DNA of 64,000 bases. It comes from Christensenellaceae bacterium (GTDB lineage Bacteria > Bacillota > Clostridia > Christensenellales > Aristaeellaceae). Positions within the stretch are counted from its first letter, which is position 1. Each line of letters opens with the position of its first letter. The stretch covers positions 27,610-91,609 of the forward strand of contig JAAYRU010000038.1 of the NCBI GenBank assembly GCA_012518615.1, written 5' to 3'. The notes under the pieces were generated by a model. The model did not search any database. It worked only from the letters and a program-made list of their open reading frames with translations, and was not told the DNA's origin. Below are positions 47,715-56,365 of the stretch, piece by piece. The position numbers and the translations under genes are program-made.

Positions 47715-48592
47715 TTAGCCTTTTACACCTGCACTTATTGATATTCCTTGAAGGAAATATTTTTGTGCCACCAGATAAATCAAAAACGGCGGTACTATAC
47801 TTACAACCGTTGAAGCTATAAGGTGTGCCCATTTCTGCTCATATTGTCCCATCAAAAGTCTAAGACCAGGGGTTATAGGTTGGGAGTTAACATCCGTCAT
47901 TACTATTGAAGGCCAAAGGAAGTCGTTCCATGCGCCGTTGAATGCAAATAGCGCAACAACTATGAGTACAGGTTTTATAGTAGGCAAGATTATTCTCAGA
48001 TATACCTGGAAACTGCTTGCACCATCTATATATGCTGCTTCGTCAAAATCTCTTGGTATTCCCTTTAGAAAATTCCTTATAAGGAATATATTAAACATCC
48101 CTGCAGTACCTGGCCATATTAGGGCGTGTAGACTATTAACCCATCCAAGAGAATTAGAAATCTTAAAAAGCGGCAGCACTGACACTGCGTTTGGAAACAT
48201 TGAAATGTACATTAGTGTCCAAAACAGAGCATTACCTCCGGGAAAATGCAGCCTTTCGTACGCAAAACCGGAAAGTGATGTAACTATTAATATTATTATT
48301 GTTTGGGAAAATGCCACTATAATACTATTTTTGAACATGGTATACATATTAGCTGTGGTATTGGCTGTCTCCCCGCCTACGAAGATTTCTATATAGTTTA
48401 TAAAGGTAAAATTTCTTGGTACAAGCCTAGATATATAATCCAGCGGACCTTTAATATTACTAAATGATGTAATGAAATCCGAATCGGTTTTGAAGGAGTT
48501 AAGTAACAGCCAAATTATAGGCATTAACCAGAAAATGCAAGAAAAACTAAGAATATCCTGGCTACTGCTCTACTTGGGTTTTTAAAACGCAT
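47715..48592 (-). CDS. carbohydrate ABC permease, MalG type (frameshifted near the start)
   Basis: The good start is ATG 48592, 9 nt after AAAGGAGG, reading MRFKNPSRAVARIFLVFLAF and stopping at TAA after 22 codons. The rest of the protein (269 residues from ATG 48524, MPIIWLLLNSFKTDSDF) is in the -1 frame. If a TTTT run near 48534-48537 had one more T, the two parts would join as LAFFWLMPIIWLLLNSFK, normal for the family. The remainder is intact, with six predicted membrane segments and the EAA loop (IPRDFDEAAYIDGASSFQVY, then PTIKPVL). A true frameshift, sequencing error or re-initiation at 48524 are all possible. Confidence 0.85.
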
Positions 48593-48607
48593 TTCTATCA
48601 GCCTCCT

Positions 48608-49951
48608 TTAATGGATCTCTTGTCTGCGTAGTACACGCATCTGAAAGAACGAAACTAGCATAATACACATGCCTAGTATCAAAGCCATTGCGGAGGAAAT
48701 ACCTGCAACTTGGTTTCTTACCGCATTGTCATAAACATACATCAACAGTACCGCATTTGCTTCTTGGTTTGAGTAGCCTGTTAATATAAGCGGTTGCCCA
48801 TATATATTGAACTGCGCAATTACAGTGGTTATAAGAGTATACATAAGAGGATAGCGCATACCCGGTAAAGTGATGTATATAAATTTCTGCCAGGAATTGG
48901 CTCCGTCAACAGAGCCCGCTTCGTACTGTTCTATAGGTATAGATGCAAGTGCGCTTTGATATATTACCATTGTGCCTCCGTTGACCCACCAAACGGTAAC
49001 AACTACAAGCATTATCCAAGAATAAGGCGGTGTAAACCAGTCATATGGCGACATGAAGAAGTTGTTCATAACACCGTATGATTTAAAAAACATATATCTC
49101 CATGCAAGGGTTACAGTGGTTATAGACATAAGAGCGGGCAGATAATATATAGCTTGGAAAAACTTGTTGCCCCTTGATTTTTCCTGCAAAGCAAGAGCTA
49201 GTGATAGAGGAACTAGTATGCAGAAAGGCACGCTATATAGCACAAACTTAAATGTGTTTAACAGACCGTTTCTTAGTTGATTGTAGTATGTGTTACCCTT
49301 TTCAGTAAACAATACTCTGAAGTTTTCAATACCTATCCATACTGGATCCCCAAACATATCCCATTTTGTGAATGCGGCATATACTCCGTATATTGCAGGC
49401 GTTATAAAGAAAACGATAAACAAGAATATGTGTGGTCCTACATAGGCGTAGGGTAGCAGGTTTTTTCTAAGTGTTCGTCTGTTTGCTTGAGTGGATACAT
49501 TAGGCATACCCGTAATACATGCCAAAAAACCTAGAGCTAGGGTAATGAAGCAGCTTATAGAATAAGCAACATCAATGTTACCCACATCTCTTTTCCGAAA
49601 CTTGATACCTTCTGCCTTGATTTTTTCAGAGAGAATTCTATATAAACTATCATTTGCTGTTTCTCTAGTATAAAAGATCATGAACAAGAGGAAGAACAAT
49701 GTAGCAACTAGGGAAAATAGGCTTCCTGCTGATCTATTATTCCTCAAATATGAAACAAGAGCAAGCAACATTGCAAATATGGATACTGGCAACATAAGTA
49801 CCGAAGGACTTGACAATGAAAAAACTATACTGCCCATTGATACCTCTGCTGTTGCTTCTATTTCTTTTACTATAAGGGATGCAGTGATGGAACATAGAAA
49901 GAATACCGCAAGAAAAGCTGCTGCAAACAAAGCTGCTACTCTGATTCGCAC
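48608..49951 (-). CDS. carbohydrate ABC permease, MalF type, with extended N-terminus
   Basis: 447 residues from the GTG at 49951, 8 nt after GGAGG; the frame opens earlier through a hairpin but without a ribosome site. Residues 1-160 add about four membrane segments not needed for the permease fold, reminiscent of the extra N-terminal region in MalF. The core (about 170-445) has LPYAYVGPHIFLFIVFFITP and the EAA loop (IPIEQYEAGSVDGANSWQKF, then YITLPGMRYPL). Its stop codon overlaps the ribosome site of malG. Confidence 0.92.
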   Translation of the reverse strand: MRIRVAALFAAAFLAVFFLCSITASLIVKEIEATAEVSMGSIVFSLSSPSVLMLPVSIFAMLLALVSYLRNNRSAGSLFSLVATLFFLLFMIFYTRETANDSLYRILSEKIKAEGIKFRKRDVGNIDVAYSISCFITLALGFLACITGMPNVSTQANRRTLRKNLLPYAYVGPHIFLFIVFFITPAIYGVYAAFTKWDMFGDPVWIGIENFRVLFTEKGNTYYNQLRNGLLNTFKFVLYSVPFCILVPLSLALALQEKSRGNKFFQAIYYLPALMSITTVTLAWRYMFFKSYGVMNNFFMSPYDWFTPPYSWIMLVVVTVWWVNGGTMVIYQSALASIPIEQYEAGSVDGANSWQKFIYITLPGMRYPLMYTLITTVIAQFNIYGQPLILTGYSNQEANAVLLMYVYDNAVRNQVAGISSAMALILGMCIMLVSFFQMRVLRRQEIH

Positions 49952-49973
49952 AAATTTCACCTCCAAATTTTTT

Positions 49974-49997
49974 GGCGAGGCAATTAGTTGCCTCGCC
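49974..49997 (-). other. intercistronic hairpin between the sugar-binding protein and MalF genes
   Basis: GGCGAGGCAA (49974-49983) and TTGCCTCGCC (49988-49997) form a perfect 10-bp stem with a 4-base loop. On the coding strand it is followed by an A-run, not a T-run, so it should stabilise the upstream message rather than terminate. Confidence 0.75.
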
Positions 49998-50011
49998 ATG
50001 ATAAATCTAGT

Positions 50012-51241
50012 TTATTCAAGTGCTTTAATACCGTCGAGTACCTCTTGTTCTGCTTGGTTGAGTGCTTCTTCTATGGACATTGTGCCGTATATCGGCTCCC
50101 AGCCGTTGCGTGAGAAAGCCGTGTCGAATATACCCCAGTAGAGATAGTAGTAGATTGCCAGTTCATCACCGCGCTCTGGGTCCGCTAAGAAAGCCTGATG
50201 TAGGTCGCCAAATTCTTCCACATCGTTTATTGAAACATGTGCAGGAACTTGTCCACCGTTTACTGCCCATGTAAGTGAGTTTTCTCCCATGAAGTTGATA
50301 AACTTAGCAACAGCTATATCTTCTTCCTCGGTTCTTTCTTCATCTGCAAACTGCACGAAGTTATGGGAGGACATCCAGTTTGCGCATACATCGGGTGAGA
50401 AACATGCTGATGCCAGCATACCGTAGTTGATTCCTGCCAGCCTTACACCTTCCTTCATCCATATACCTTCTGGCCATACAAGCAGATCTCCTGAGTGGAA
50501 CAGTTGTAGGGGATCATCGCCCTTTAAGGTTGTGTATCCACTATCATGCAGGTCTTTAATAGTTTGATAGACTTTTTTCATATCGTCGTTGTTGAAGCTT
50601 GGGTTTGTACCATCTTCAGTTAGTTTTCCGTTCAGCTGTGCATAATAGCTGAGCATCTGTGCACGGAACCATGTTAAACCGAATATTTTGCCTTCGTAGC
50701 CATTTTCCCTTGCCTTGTCGCCTAAGGCGGGTATTTCATCAAAGGTGAGGTAACCGTCTTCAACGAAGCTGTTCAAATCATACTTATCGAACATGTCTTT
50801 ATTGTAATAGGTTACAAAGCCATGTACATCAAGAGGAACACCATAATGCTCTTCTTCAATATCTGTGCGCTCCCACGCTGAGGGAATGTAGTTTTCTTCC
50901 TCAATACCGTTTTCCATCAAGAAATCAACAGGATATATCATTTCCTGCTTTACGAACATTGGTATACGCTCGATATGTACAATTGCTACATCCGGTACGC
51001 CGGAACCTGTCTGTACCGCAAGCGGTATTTTTTGATACAGGTCGTCAGCAGTCATTGGTGTATGGTTTACAAATACTTCGTTTTGGGAATTGTTGAAGGA
51101 ATCAACCATTCCCTGCATAGTTGCACCGTCCGCACCTGTAAATACCGACCAATAGTCAATTTCTACCGGCGCTGCGAACGCCTGCGCCGACATGCCAAGT
51201 ATGAGCGCAAGGATTAGAACTAGAGATAATTTTTTTGTCAT
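50012..51241 (-). CDS. ABC transporter sugar-binding protein (family 1)
   Basis: 409 residues. Signal peptide MTKKLSLVLILALILGMSAQ then AFA-AP, with no lipobox cysteine. The mature protein starts PVEIDYWSVFTGADGATMQG, continues with VQTGSGVPDVAIVHIERIP, and has VPLDVHGFVTYYNKDMFDKY and a C-terminal GTMSIEEALNQAEQEVLDGI, all usual in family 1. Second gene of GH2-binding protein-malF-malG. No ATPase gene is present, so a shared MsmX-type ATPase elsewhere is expected. Confidence 0.93.
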   Translation of the reverse strand: MTKKLSLVLILALILGMSAQAFAAPVEIDYWSVFTGADGATMQGMVDSFNNSQNEVFVNHTPMTADDLYQKIPLAVQTGSGVPDVAIVHIERIPMFVKQEMIYPVDFLMENGIEEENYIPSAWERTDIEEEHYGVPLDVHGFVTYYNKDMFDKYDLNSFVEDGYLTFDEIPALGDKARENGYEGKIFGLTWFRAQMLSYYAQLNGKLTEDGTNPSFNNDDMKKVYQTIKDLHDSGYTTLKGDDPLQLFHSGDLLVWPEGIWMKEGVRLAGINYGMLASACFSPDVCANWMSSHNFVQFADEERTEEEDIAVAKFINFMGENSLTWAVNGGQVPAHVSINDVEEFGDLHQAFLADPERGDELAIYYYLYWGIFDTAFSRNGWEPIYGTMSIEEALNQAEQEVLDGIKALE

Positions 51242-51287
51242 TTTATGACCTCCTTTATATTATAGCTGATCAAGCAGCTATTAACAT

Positions 51288-53084
51288 CTAATACCCCTGT
51301 GGATTTATATTTATATTTGCGATTATTTGAGGGTCTATTTTAGGAACTCTATCAGGAGTTAGTAGACCGTTCACTTCTTGCATTACATCTGTTAGCTGTG
51401 TATAACAGTAACCTCGACAATAAGGGAGATTTCTTATGGCGTCGGTAAGACCTTTAAAGCGGTCTATGAACTCTTCTTCACTTTCTACCTTCTCATGATA
51501 GCCCCAAGTTTCCATATTGCTTATTTTACCCTGTATGCCTTTGTTTAAAATTGCAATTCCACCGTATTCCGTTACCATGAAAGCGGAATCTTCCGTTGCT
51601 GCAAAGCCATCGGCAAAGCTCATACGCCAAGACGCATAGGAAGATTCTACCTTTTCTCTTGTTTCAAAATGTATTGCAAGCCCATCTCCAGAGGCAACAT
51701 AATCGTGAATGGCGCTAATATCGGTAACTGTCTGTTCCCAACCATCATTGCCGCTGACTAACCTTGTTTGGTCAAGAGATTTACACAGATAATAGAGCAT
51801 TATGCTGAAATCCTGCTGGGTTTTGTTTGAATAAATCTCCCTAACTCCCCAGCTTTCATTAAGCGGCACCCATGCTATTATGGAAGGATGGTTATAGTCC
51901 CTTCTTATAAATGCCGACATATCTCGGCTTAATTTATTCATGCTTGCTATATTGAATTCATAGGCGCTTGGAAGCTCACCCCAACATAGAAGTCCTAACC
52001 TATCGCACCAGTAGTAGAATCTGGGGTCTTCAATTTTTTGGTGTTTTCTAACACCGTTAAAACCAAAGGCTTTTATTAATTCCACATCTTTTTTAATAGC
52101 CTCTGCGCTTGGCGGGGTGAGCAGACTTTCTTCCCAGTAGCCTTGGTCAAGCACAAGCCGCTGGTAGATAGGCATGTTATTAAGGAGAACTTCGCCGCCT
52201 TTAACTTCTATCTTGCGCATACCAAAATATGTGGACACTTCGTCGGTAGGCTCTCCATCTTTAAATATCTTTACATTAAGGTTGTAAAGGTTAGGTGTGT
52301 CGGGGGACCAGAGTTTGACAGAATCAATTCTGTTTGCATCAATCATATCAATGGAAATAGCGTAGCGTCTGAAAGGTACGCTGCTTGTGACCTTGCGGAC
52401 TAATCTATCTCCAAACATTATTGTGTATTCTATGCTTACATCGCTGTTTTGCGGTATTTCTCCCAAAAACACTTCAATTTTTGTACTATGTGTATCGATA
52501 TCAGGGGTTACATGTATATAGTCTATTGATAAGCTACCTGTTTTTTCAAGGTATACATCCTGCCATATGCCGCTGCATGGTGTGTACCAGCAGCCCATTA
52601 GACCATCGTTCCAGTATTGTTTTCCGCGCGGCTGGGCGGTGTCCCAATAATCTTCAACTCTAACAACTAAGGTGTTTTTGCCGTCGGATAAGTACTCAGT
52701 TATATCTTGAGAAAAAGGTGTATAACCGCCCTCATGTGAAAGCACTTTACAGGAGTTGATGTATACATCACACTTATAATCAACTGCACCAAACTTAATA
52801 AGTACCCTGTCGCCGTTTAAATTTTCATTAAGGGTAAATGTTCTTTTATACCAAATTATAGGGTGGTAAGTGGCATCACCTATTCCGCTCATCTTACACT
52901 GATAGGTGAATGGAACCAATATTTGCATAGGAAAGTTCGTTTTTCCGTTTTGCCAGTTTTCTTTAATACCTACGTTTTCATCGTCAAAGGCGAAATCCCA
53001 TTTTCCGCTTAACAATTGATAGTTTTTCCTGAAAAAATCCGGACGGGGATGTCTTGCTCTCTCTTCACTAAATAGACCGTACAT
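51288..53084 (-). CDS. glycoside hydrolase family 2 enzyme
   Basis: 598 residues from the ATG at 53084 after GGAGGAAAG. No signal peptide, so it acts on imported oligosaccharides in the cytoplasm. Jelly-roll N-terminal domain (about 10-190, with YHPIIWYKRTFTLNENLNGD and DYWDTAQPRGKQYWNDG), Ig-like domain (about 190-295) and TIM barrel (about 300-598) with FNGVRKHQKIEDPRFYYWCD, the acid/base motif WVPLNESWG and candidate nucleophile region VTEYGGI. It could be a beta-glucuronidase, galactosidase or mannosidase-like enzyme; sequence does not decide. First gene of the operon. Confidence 0.88.
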   Translation of the reverse strand: MYGLFSEERARHPRPDFFRKNYQLLSGKWDFAFDDENVGIKENWQNGKTNFPMQILVPFTYQCKMSGIGDATYHPIIWYKRTFTLNENLNGDRVLIKFGAVDYKCDVYINSCKVLSHEGGYTPFSQDITEYLSDGKNTLVVRVEDYWDTAQPRGKQYWNDGLMGCWYTPCSGIWQDVYLEKTGSLSIDYIHVTPDIDTHSTKIEVFLGEIPQNSDVSIEYTIMFGDRLVRKVTSSVPFRRYAISIDMIDANRIDSVKLWSPDTPNLYNLNVKIFKDGEPTDEVSTYFGMRKIEVKGGEVLLNNMPIYQRLVLDQGYWEESLLTPPSAEAIKKDVELIKAFGFNGVRKHQKIEDPRFYYWCDRLGLLCWGELPSAYEFNIASMNKLSRDMSAFIRRDYNHPSIIAWVPLNESWGVREIYSNKTQQDFSIMLYYLCKSLDQTRLVSGNDGWEQTVTDISAIHDYVASGDGLAIHFETREKVESSYASWRMSFADGFAATEDSAFMVTEYGGIAILNKGIQGKISNMETWGYHEKVESEEEFIDRFKGLTDAIRNLPYCRGYCYTQLTDVMQEVNGLLTPDRVPKIDPQIIANININPQGY

Positions 53085-53105
53085 GCTTTCCTCCAAAACA
53101 GTATT

Positions 53106-53186
53106 CTTGTAATAAAGCTAGTCATGAAAACGCCATAACATGAAATAAACGTATAAAAGGGTTGTTTTTTCTCTGCTTATTACAAG
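53106..53186. promoter_or_regulatory. widely spaced inverted repeat, candidate operator of the glycan operon
   Basis: CTTGTAATAA (53106-53115, then AGC) and TTATTACAAG (53177-53186, preceded by GC) are perfect 10-base inverted copies, 61 bases apart. One half lies just downstream of the -10 at the predicted start and the other about 25 bases before the GH2 ATG. This suits a dimeric ArsR-type repressor bridging or looping. Inference. Confidence 0.5.
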
Positions 53187-53189
53187 TAT

Positions 53190-53218
53190 AAAATAACAGG
53201 ATGTATGATTTTAGTCAA
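53190..53218 (-). promoter_or_regulatory. promoter of the GH2-sugar transporter operon
   Basis: Reverse strand TTGACT (53213-53218), 17-base spacer, TATTTT (53190-53195). Confidence 0.55.
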
Positions 53219-53221
53219 TAG

Positions 53222-53259
53222 AAAAAAGCATTCTATCAGATATTTGTATGATAGAGTGC
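53222..53259 (-). terminator. terminator of the ArsR-type regulator gene
   Basis: Reverse strand GCACTCTATCA, 10-base loop, TGATAGAATGC, then T6. It separates the regulator from the operon promoter. Confidence 0.8.
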
Positions 53260-53280
53260 GTTTGTTCTATAATTCTTGTT

Positions 53281-54237
53281 TTAATCCAATCTGTATGCTA
53301 TTGTGAGTTCAAGAGCCTGAGGATAATCACCGAATTTTTCACCGAATAAATTCATCCCGCCGACGTTTTCTGCATCTTCGGACACACCTATTTTTACCAA
53401 AAGTGAATCGCTTTCTTTTAAATTGAGTTCATCTAATTTAGTGTTAGATATATTTTGAGCATTTACATAGCTGCCAGTGCTGTCCACTCTCCAAGTATTA
53501 AGATAGCCATATTGGGTGTTTGTATTGGGCCACCATTTGGGATTAAGTCTACCGGGTCGCCCACCAAGATCCGCTCGACTAGTCCATATGCCTATAAGCT
53601 TTTCATTAAAATATAGCGAAATATCGCTAGGCCAAGGGTTACGATATAGTGGAGCTTCGGAGCATGCCTCAAATGAAAACTCTATAAATTCAATGGTTGC
53701 ACTTGTAGGTACGGGGAGGGCAAAGCGGTACTCAACGAAGCCTGAGTGTAACCAAAGCAACTGAGCTTCCAATCTTTGTGGAAGATAAAAGCTTCTGGGA
53801 TTATCATACATACCTATGCTTGTGGTGCTGCTAACAATGCCGCAGGTGGGTTTAATGTCAATTACTCTACTGAAGCTACCTATAGGCATTGAGATACTTA
53901 TCTTGCTTATATCTATATCTTCATCATTTCCAAAGCTAAGGTTAATAAAGTCAACCTTTCTTGTACAAAGCTTCATGGAGCCGTGTTGTGCTGGGATAAT
54001 TTCACTCATTAGTATGCCTGCATCTTCAAGCACTCTTATATGTGTGGCGGTAGTAGAAAATGGTAGATTTGTCTTTTCTGCAATCTGCTTTACATTCATA
54101 CTCTTAAGCCCCATGGCTTTTAGTATGTTTAGTCTATCCTGCGATGAAAGCGCTTTAAAAACCTCCGCCGCTTTATTATCGGATAGTTTGAGTGCAATTA
54201 TCCTCGTCTGTAAATTATCTCTATTTTGGTTAGGCAT
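53281..54237 (-). CDS. ArsR/SmtB-type winged-helix regulator with large C-terminal domain
   Basis: 318 residues. The N-terminal winged helix (about 20-100) reads FKALSSQDRLNILKAMG, SMNVKQIAEKTNLPFSTTAT, then HIRVLEDAGIL. The remaining 215 residues, with IEFIEFSFEACSEAPLYRNP, PSDISLYFNEKLIGIWTSRA and NPKWWPNTNTQYG, look like a beta-rich sugar-recognition domain rather than a metal site; ArsR metal-binding cysteines are absent. Position just upstream of the GH2 operon suggests it senses a glycan and controls that operon. Confidence 0.8.
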   Translation of the reverse strand: MPNQNRDNLQTRIIALKLSDNKAAEVFKALSSQDRLNILKAMGLKSMNVKQIAEKTNLPFSTTATHIRVLEDAGILMSEIIPAQHGSMKLCTRKVDFINLSFGNDEDIDISKISISMPIGSFSRVIDIKPTCGIVSSTTSIGMYDNPRSFYLPQRLEAQLLWLHSGFVEYRFALPVPTSATIEFIEFSFEACSEAPLYRNPWPSDISLYFNEKLIGIWTSRADLGGRPGRLNPKWWPNTNTQYGYLNTWRVDSTGSYVNAQNISNTKLDELNLKESDSLLVKIGVSEDAENVGGMNLFGEKFGDYPQALELTIAYRLD

Positions 54238-54308
54238 GTTCCCTCCAAAGCATTATTATAGGTCAACACATTATATGGGGTCTAATTAGTTTTAATAGAA
54301 TTACACGG

Positions 54309-56363
54309 TTACAAAAACGAAAGCTGTTCGTTATCCTTAGCTATTTTCTTTTCGTTTTGAACGGTTTTAATTTCGTTTTCAGTATATGAATCTATTTTAG
54401 GGGCTGTACCTATCATGCTAAGAAAATCCTCTTCTGAAAGCACGGGTATGTTGAGTTCACGAGCTTTTGTAAGTTTACTCCCTGCATTTTCGCCCGCTAT
54501 AAGGTAGTCTGTCTTTTTACTCACTTGGCTTTGCGCTTCGCCGCCTAGGCTTATTATTTTATCCTGAATTTCATTTCTTGTGAAATTATTGAGGGTGCCT
54601 GTTACAACAAATTTTTTGCCGGACAATAACAGATTGGATTCATCAGTATTATTATCCTCTATTACTATGCCAGCGCTAAGAAGCGCTTGTACTTCATCTA
54701 TGGAGCTTTCATCGCTGAAGTAGTCTACTATATTTGAGGCTATTATTTCGCCTATTTCATCTATGCTTATAAGCTCTTCCTCGCTTGCGTTTTTAAGGTT
54801 TTCAAGGCTGCCGAAATGTTTGGCAAGCACCCTTGCATTTACCCTGCCAACATTTGGTATGCCAAGTGCGAATATAAATGCATCAAGGCTGGTATGGCGG
54901 CTTTTTTGTATGGCTGATAGCAGGTTGTCTGCTTTTTTATCTTTAAAGCTGGGCAGGCGAAGCAGTTCTTCCTTAGTGATAGAATAAAGCTGCGAGGGGC
55001 GGCTTATATCAAGCTCCTCTAGCAGTAATATTGCGGTTTTTTCAGATAGACCTGCTATGTCCATAGCGTTTTTAGATGCAAAATGCACTATTCTGCCAAC
55101 TGATTGGCGGGGACAATGCTCCCTGTTGGGGCAGAAAAGATTAGCTCCTATCTGAACAAGCTCTGTATTACAAGCGGGGCAATTAGTAGGAGCGATGATA
55201 GGCTCTATACTCATACCGTCATCAACTATGCCGAGGATTTCAGGTATCACTTCGTTAGACCTGCGTATCCATACGGTTGCGCCTATGCCAAGGTTTTTTC
55301 TAGTGATATCGTCCATATTGTTAAGCGTTGCGCGGCTTACTGTTGCGCCGCTTAAATATATGGGGCTTACATGCCCGAGCGGTGTTAGTTTGCCTGTTCT
55401 GCCTACCTCCCAGCTTACGCTCTCAAGGGTTGTAGTCTGCTGCTGAGCTTCAAATTTGTAAGCAACCGCCCATCTTGGAAATTTATCTGTATAGCCTAGA
55501 TGTTCTCTGGTGCTTATATCGCATACCTTTATAACGCAGCCGTCCGTCATATAGTCAAGCAGGTGGCGCTGTTCATTTATCTCTTTAACAAAGGAAATAA
55601 TATCCTCTTTATTATCTGATTGTTTAAAATAAGGCACTATAGGAAAACCGTTTTCTTTGAGGAAATTAAGCATACCTTCTTCATTGTTAAATGGTGCGTT
55701 TTCTATATAGTTTACACCGTAAAAATATGCTGATAGCTTGCGGCTTGCTGTTACCTTAGGGTCTAGGTTGCGCAGAGCGCCCGCTGCGGCATTCCTTGCG
55801 TTTTTAAGTTTTTCCTCTGCAGTTTCATTGTATTTATGCAGAGCGGATAGGCGCATAATACATTCGCCGTAAATTTCAACTGTGCCTTTATAATCTATAG
55901 AAAGTGGTACATCCTGTATGGTGCGCGCCTGTTCAAGCACGCTTTCGCCGATTTCCCCGTTGCCTCGTGTTGCGGCTTGTATAAGTTTGCCGCCTTCGTA
56001 GGTTAGGTTTAAAAGCAGCCCGTCAAGCTTATATTCCACGCAATAAGAAAGCGGGGGAAGGGATTCATCCTTGCTGTGCGCTTGCTCAACTCTAGCAAAC
56101 CATGCATTGAGTTCTTCTGTAGACTGCGCCTTTTCCATGCTCCAAAGCCTATTTAAGTGCTGGTGCCTTGTAAAATGGGAAAGAGGCTCGCCGCCAACCC
56201 TTCTTGTGGGGGAATCCTCAAGCTGTATGCCTGTTTCTTTCTCCATTAAAAGAAGCTTGTCGTACAGCCTATCCCACTCGCTATCGCTTATAAGGGGCTT
56301 ATCCAGCACATAATAGGCATGTGCGGTTTTATTCAGGTAGTCGACAAGCTCCTGCATGTTCAT
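54309..56363 (-). CDS. ligA: NAD-dependent DNA ligase (somewhat divergent)
   Basis: Seals nicks in replication and repair. 684 residues: Ia domain (AYYVLDKPLISDSEWDRLYD), adenylation site YKLDG with the AMP-accepting lysine, ATRGNGEIGE (most LigA have RGDG..GED), OB-fold (WEVGRTGKLTPLGHVSPIYL), four-Cys zinc finger (CPACNTEL ... CPNREHCP), helix-hairpin-helix (NVGRVNARVLAKHFG) and C-terminal BRCT (KKFVVTGTLNNFTRNEI). Essential features are kept. The start lies against the pcrA stop (TAAATATG), so it is translationally coupled, as in the pcrA-ligA pair of other Bacillota. Confidence 0.95.
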   Translation of the reverse strand: MNMQELVDYLNKTAHAYYVLDKPLISDSEWDRLYDKLLLMEKETGIQLEDSPTRRVGGEPLSHFTRHQHLNRLWSMEKAQSTEELNAWFARVEQAHSKDESLPPLSYCVEYKLDGLLLNLTYEGGKLIQAATRGNGEIGESVLEQARTIQDVPLSIDYKGTVEIYGECIMRLSALHKYNETAEEKLKNARNAAAGALRNLDPKVTASRKLSAYFYGVNYIENAPFNNEEGMLNFLKENGFPIVPYFKQSDNKEDIISFVKEINEQRHLLDYMTDGCVIKVCDISTREHLGYTDKFPRWAVAYKFEAQQQTTTLESVSWEVGRTGKLTPLGHVSPIYLSGATVSRATLNNMDDITRKNLGIGATVWIRRSNEVIPEILGIVDDGMSIEPIIAPTNCPACNTELVQIGANLFCPNREHCPRQSVGRIVHFASKNAMDIAGLSEKTAILLLEELDISRPSQLYSITKEELLRLPSFKDKKADNLLSAIQKSRHTSLDAFIFALGIPNVGRVNARVLAKHFGSLENLKNASEEELISIDEIGEIIASNIVDYFSDESSIDEVQALLSAGIVIEDNNTDESNLLLSGKKFVVTGTLNNFTRNEIQDKIISLGGEAQSQVSKKTDYLIAGENAGSKLTKARELNIPVLSEEDFLSMIGTAPKIDSYTENEIKTVQNEKKIAKDNEQLSFL

Positions 56364-56365
56364 AT

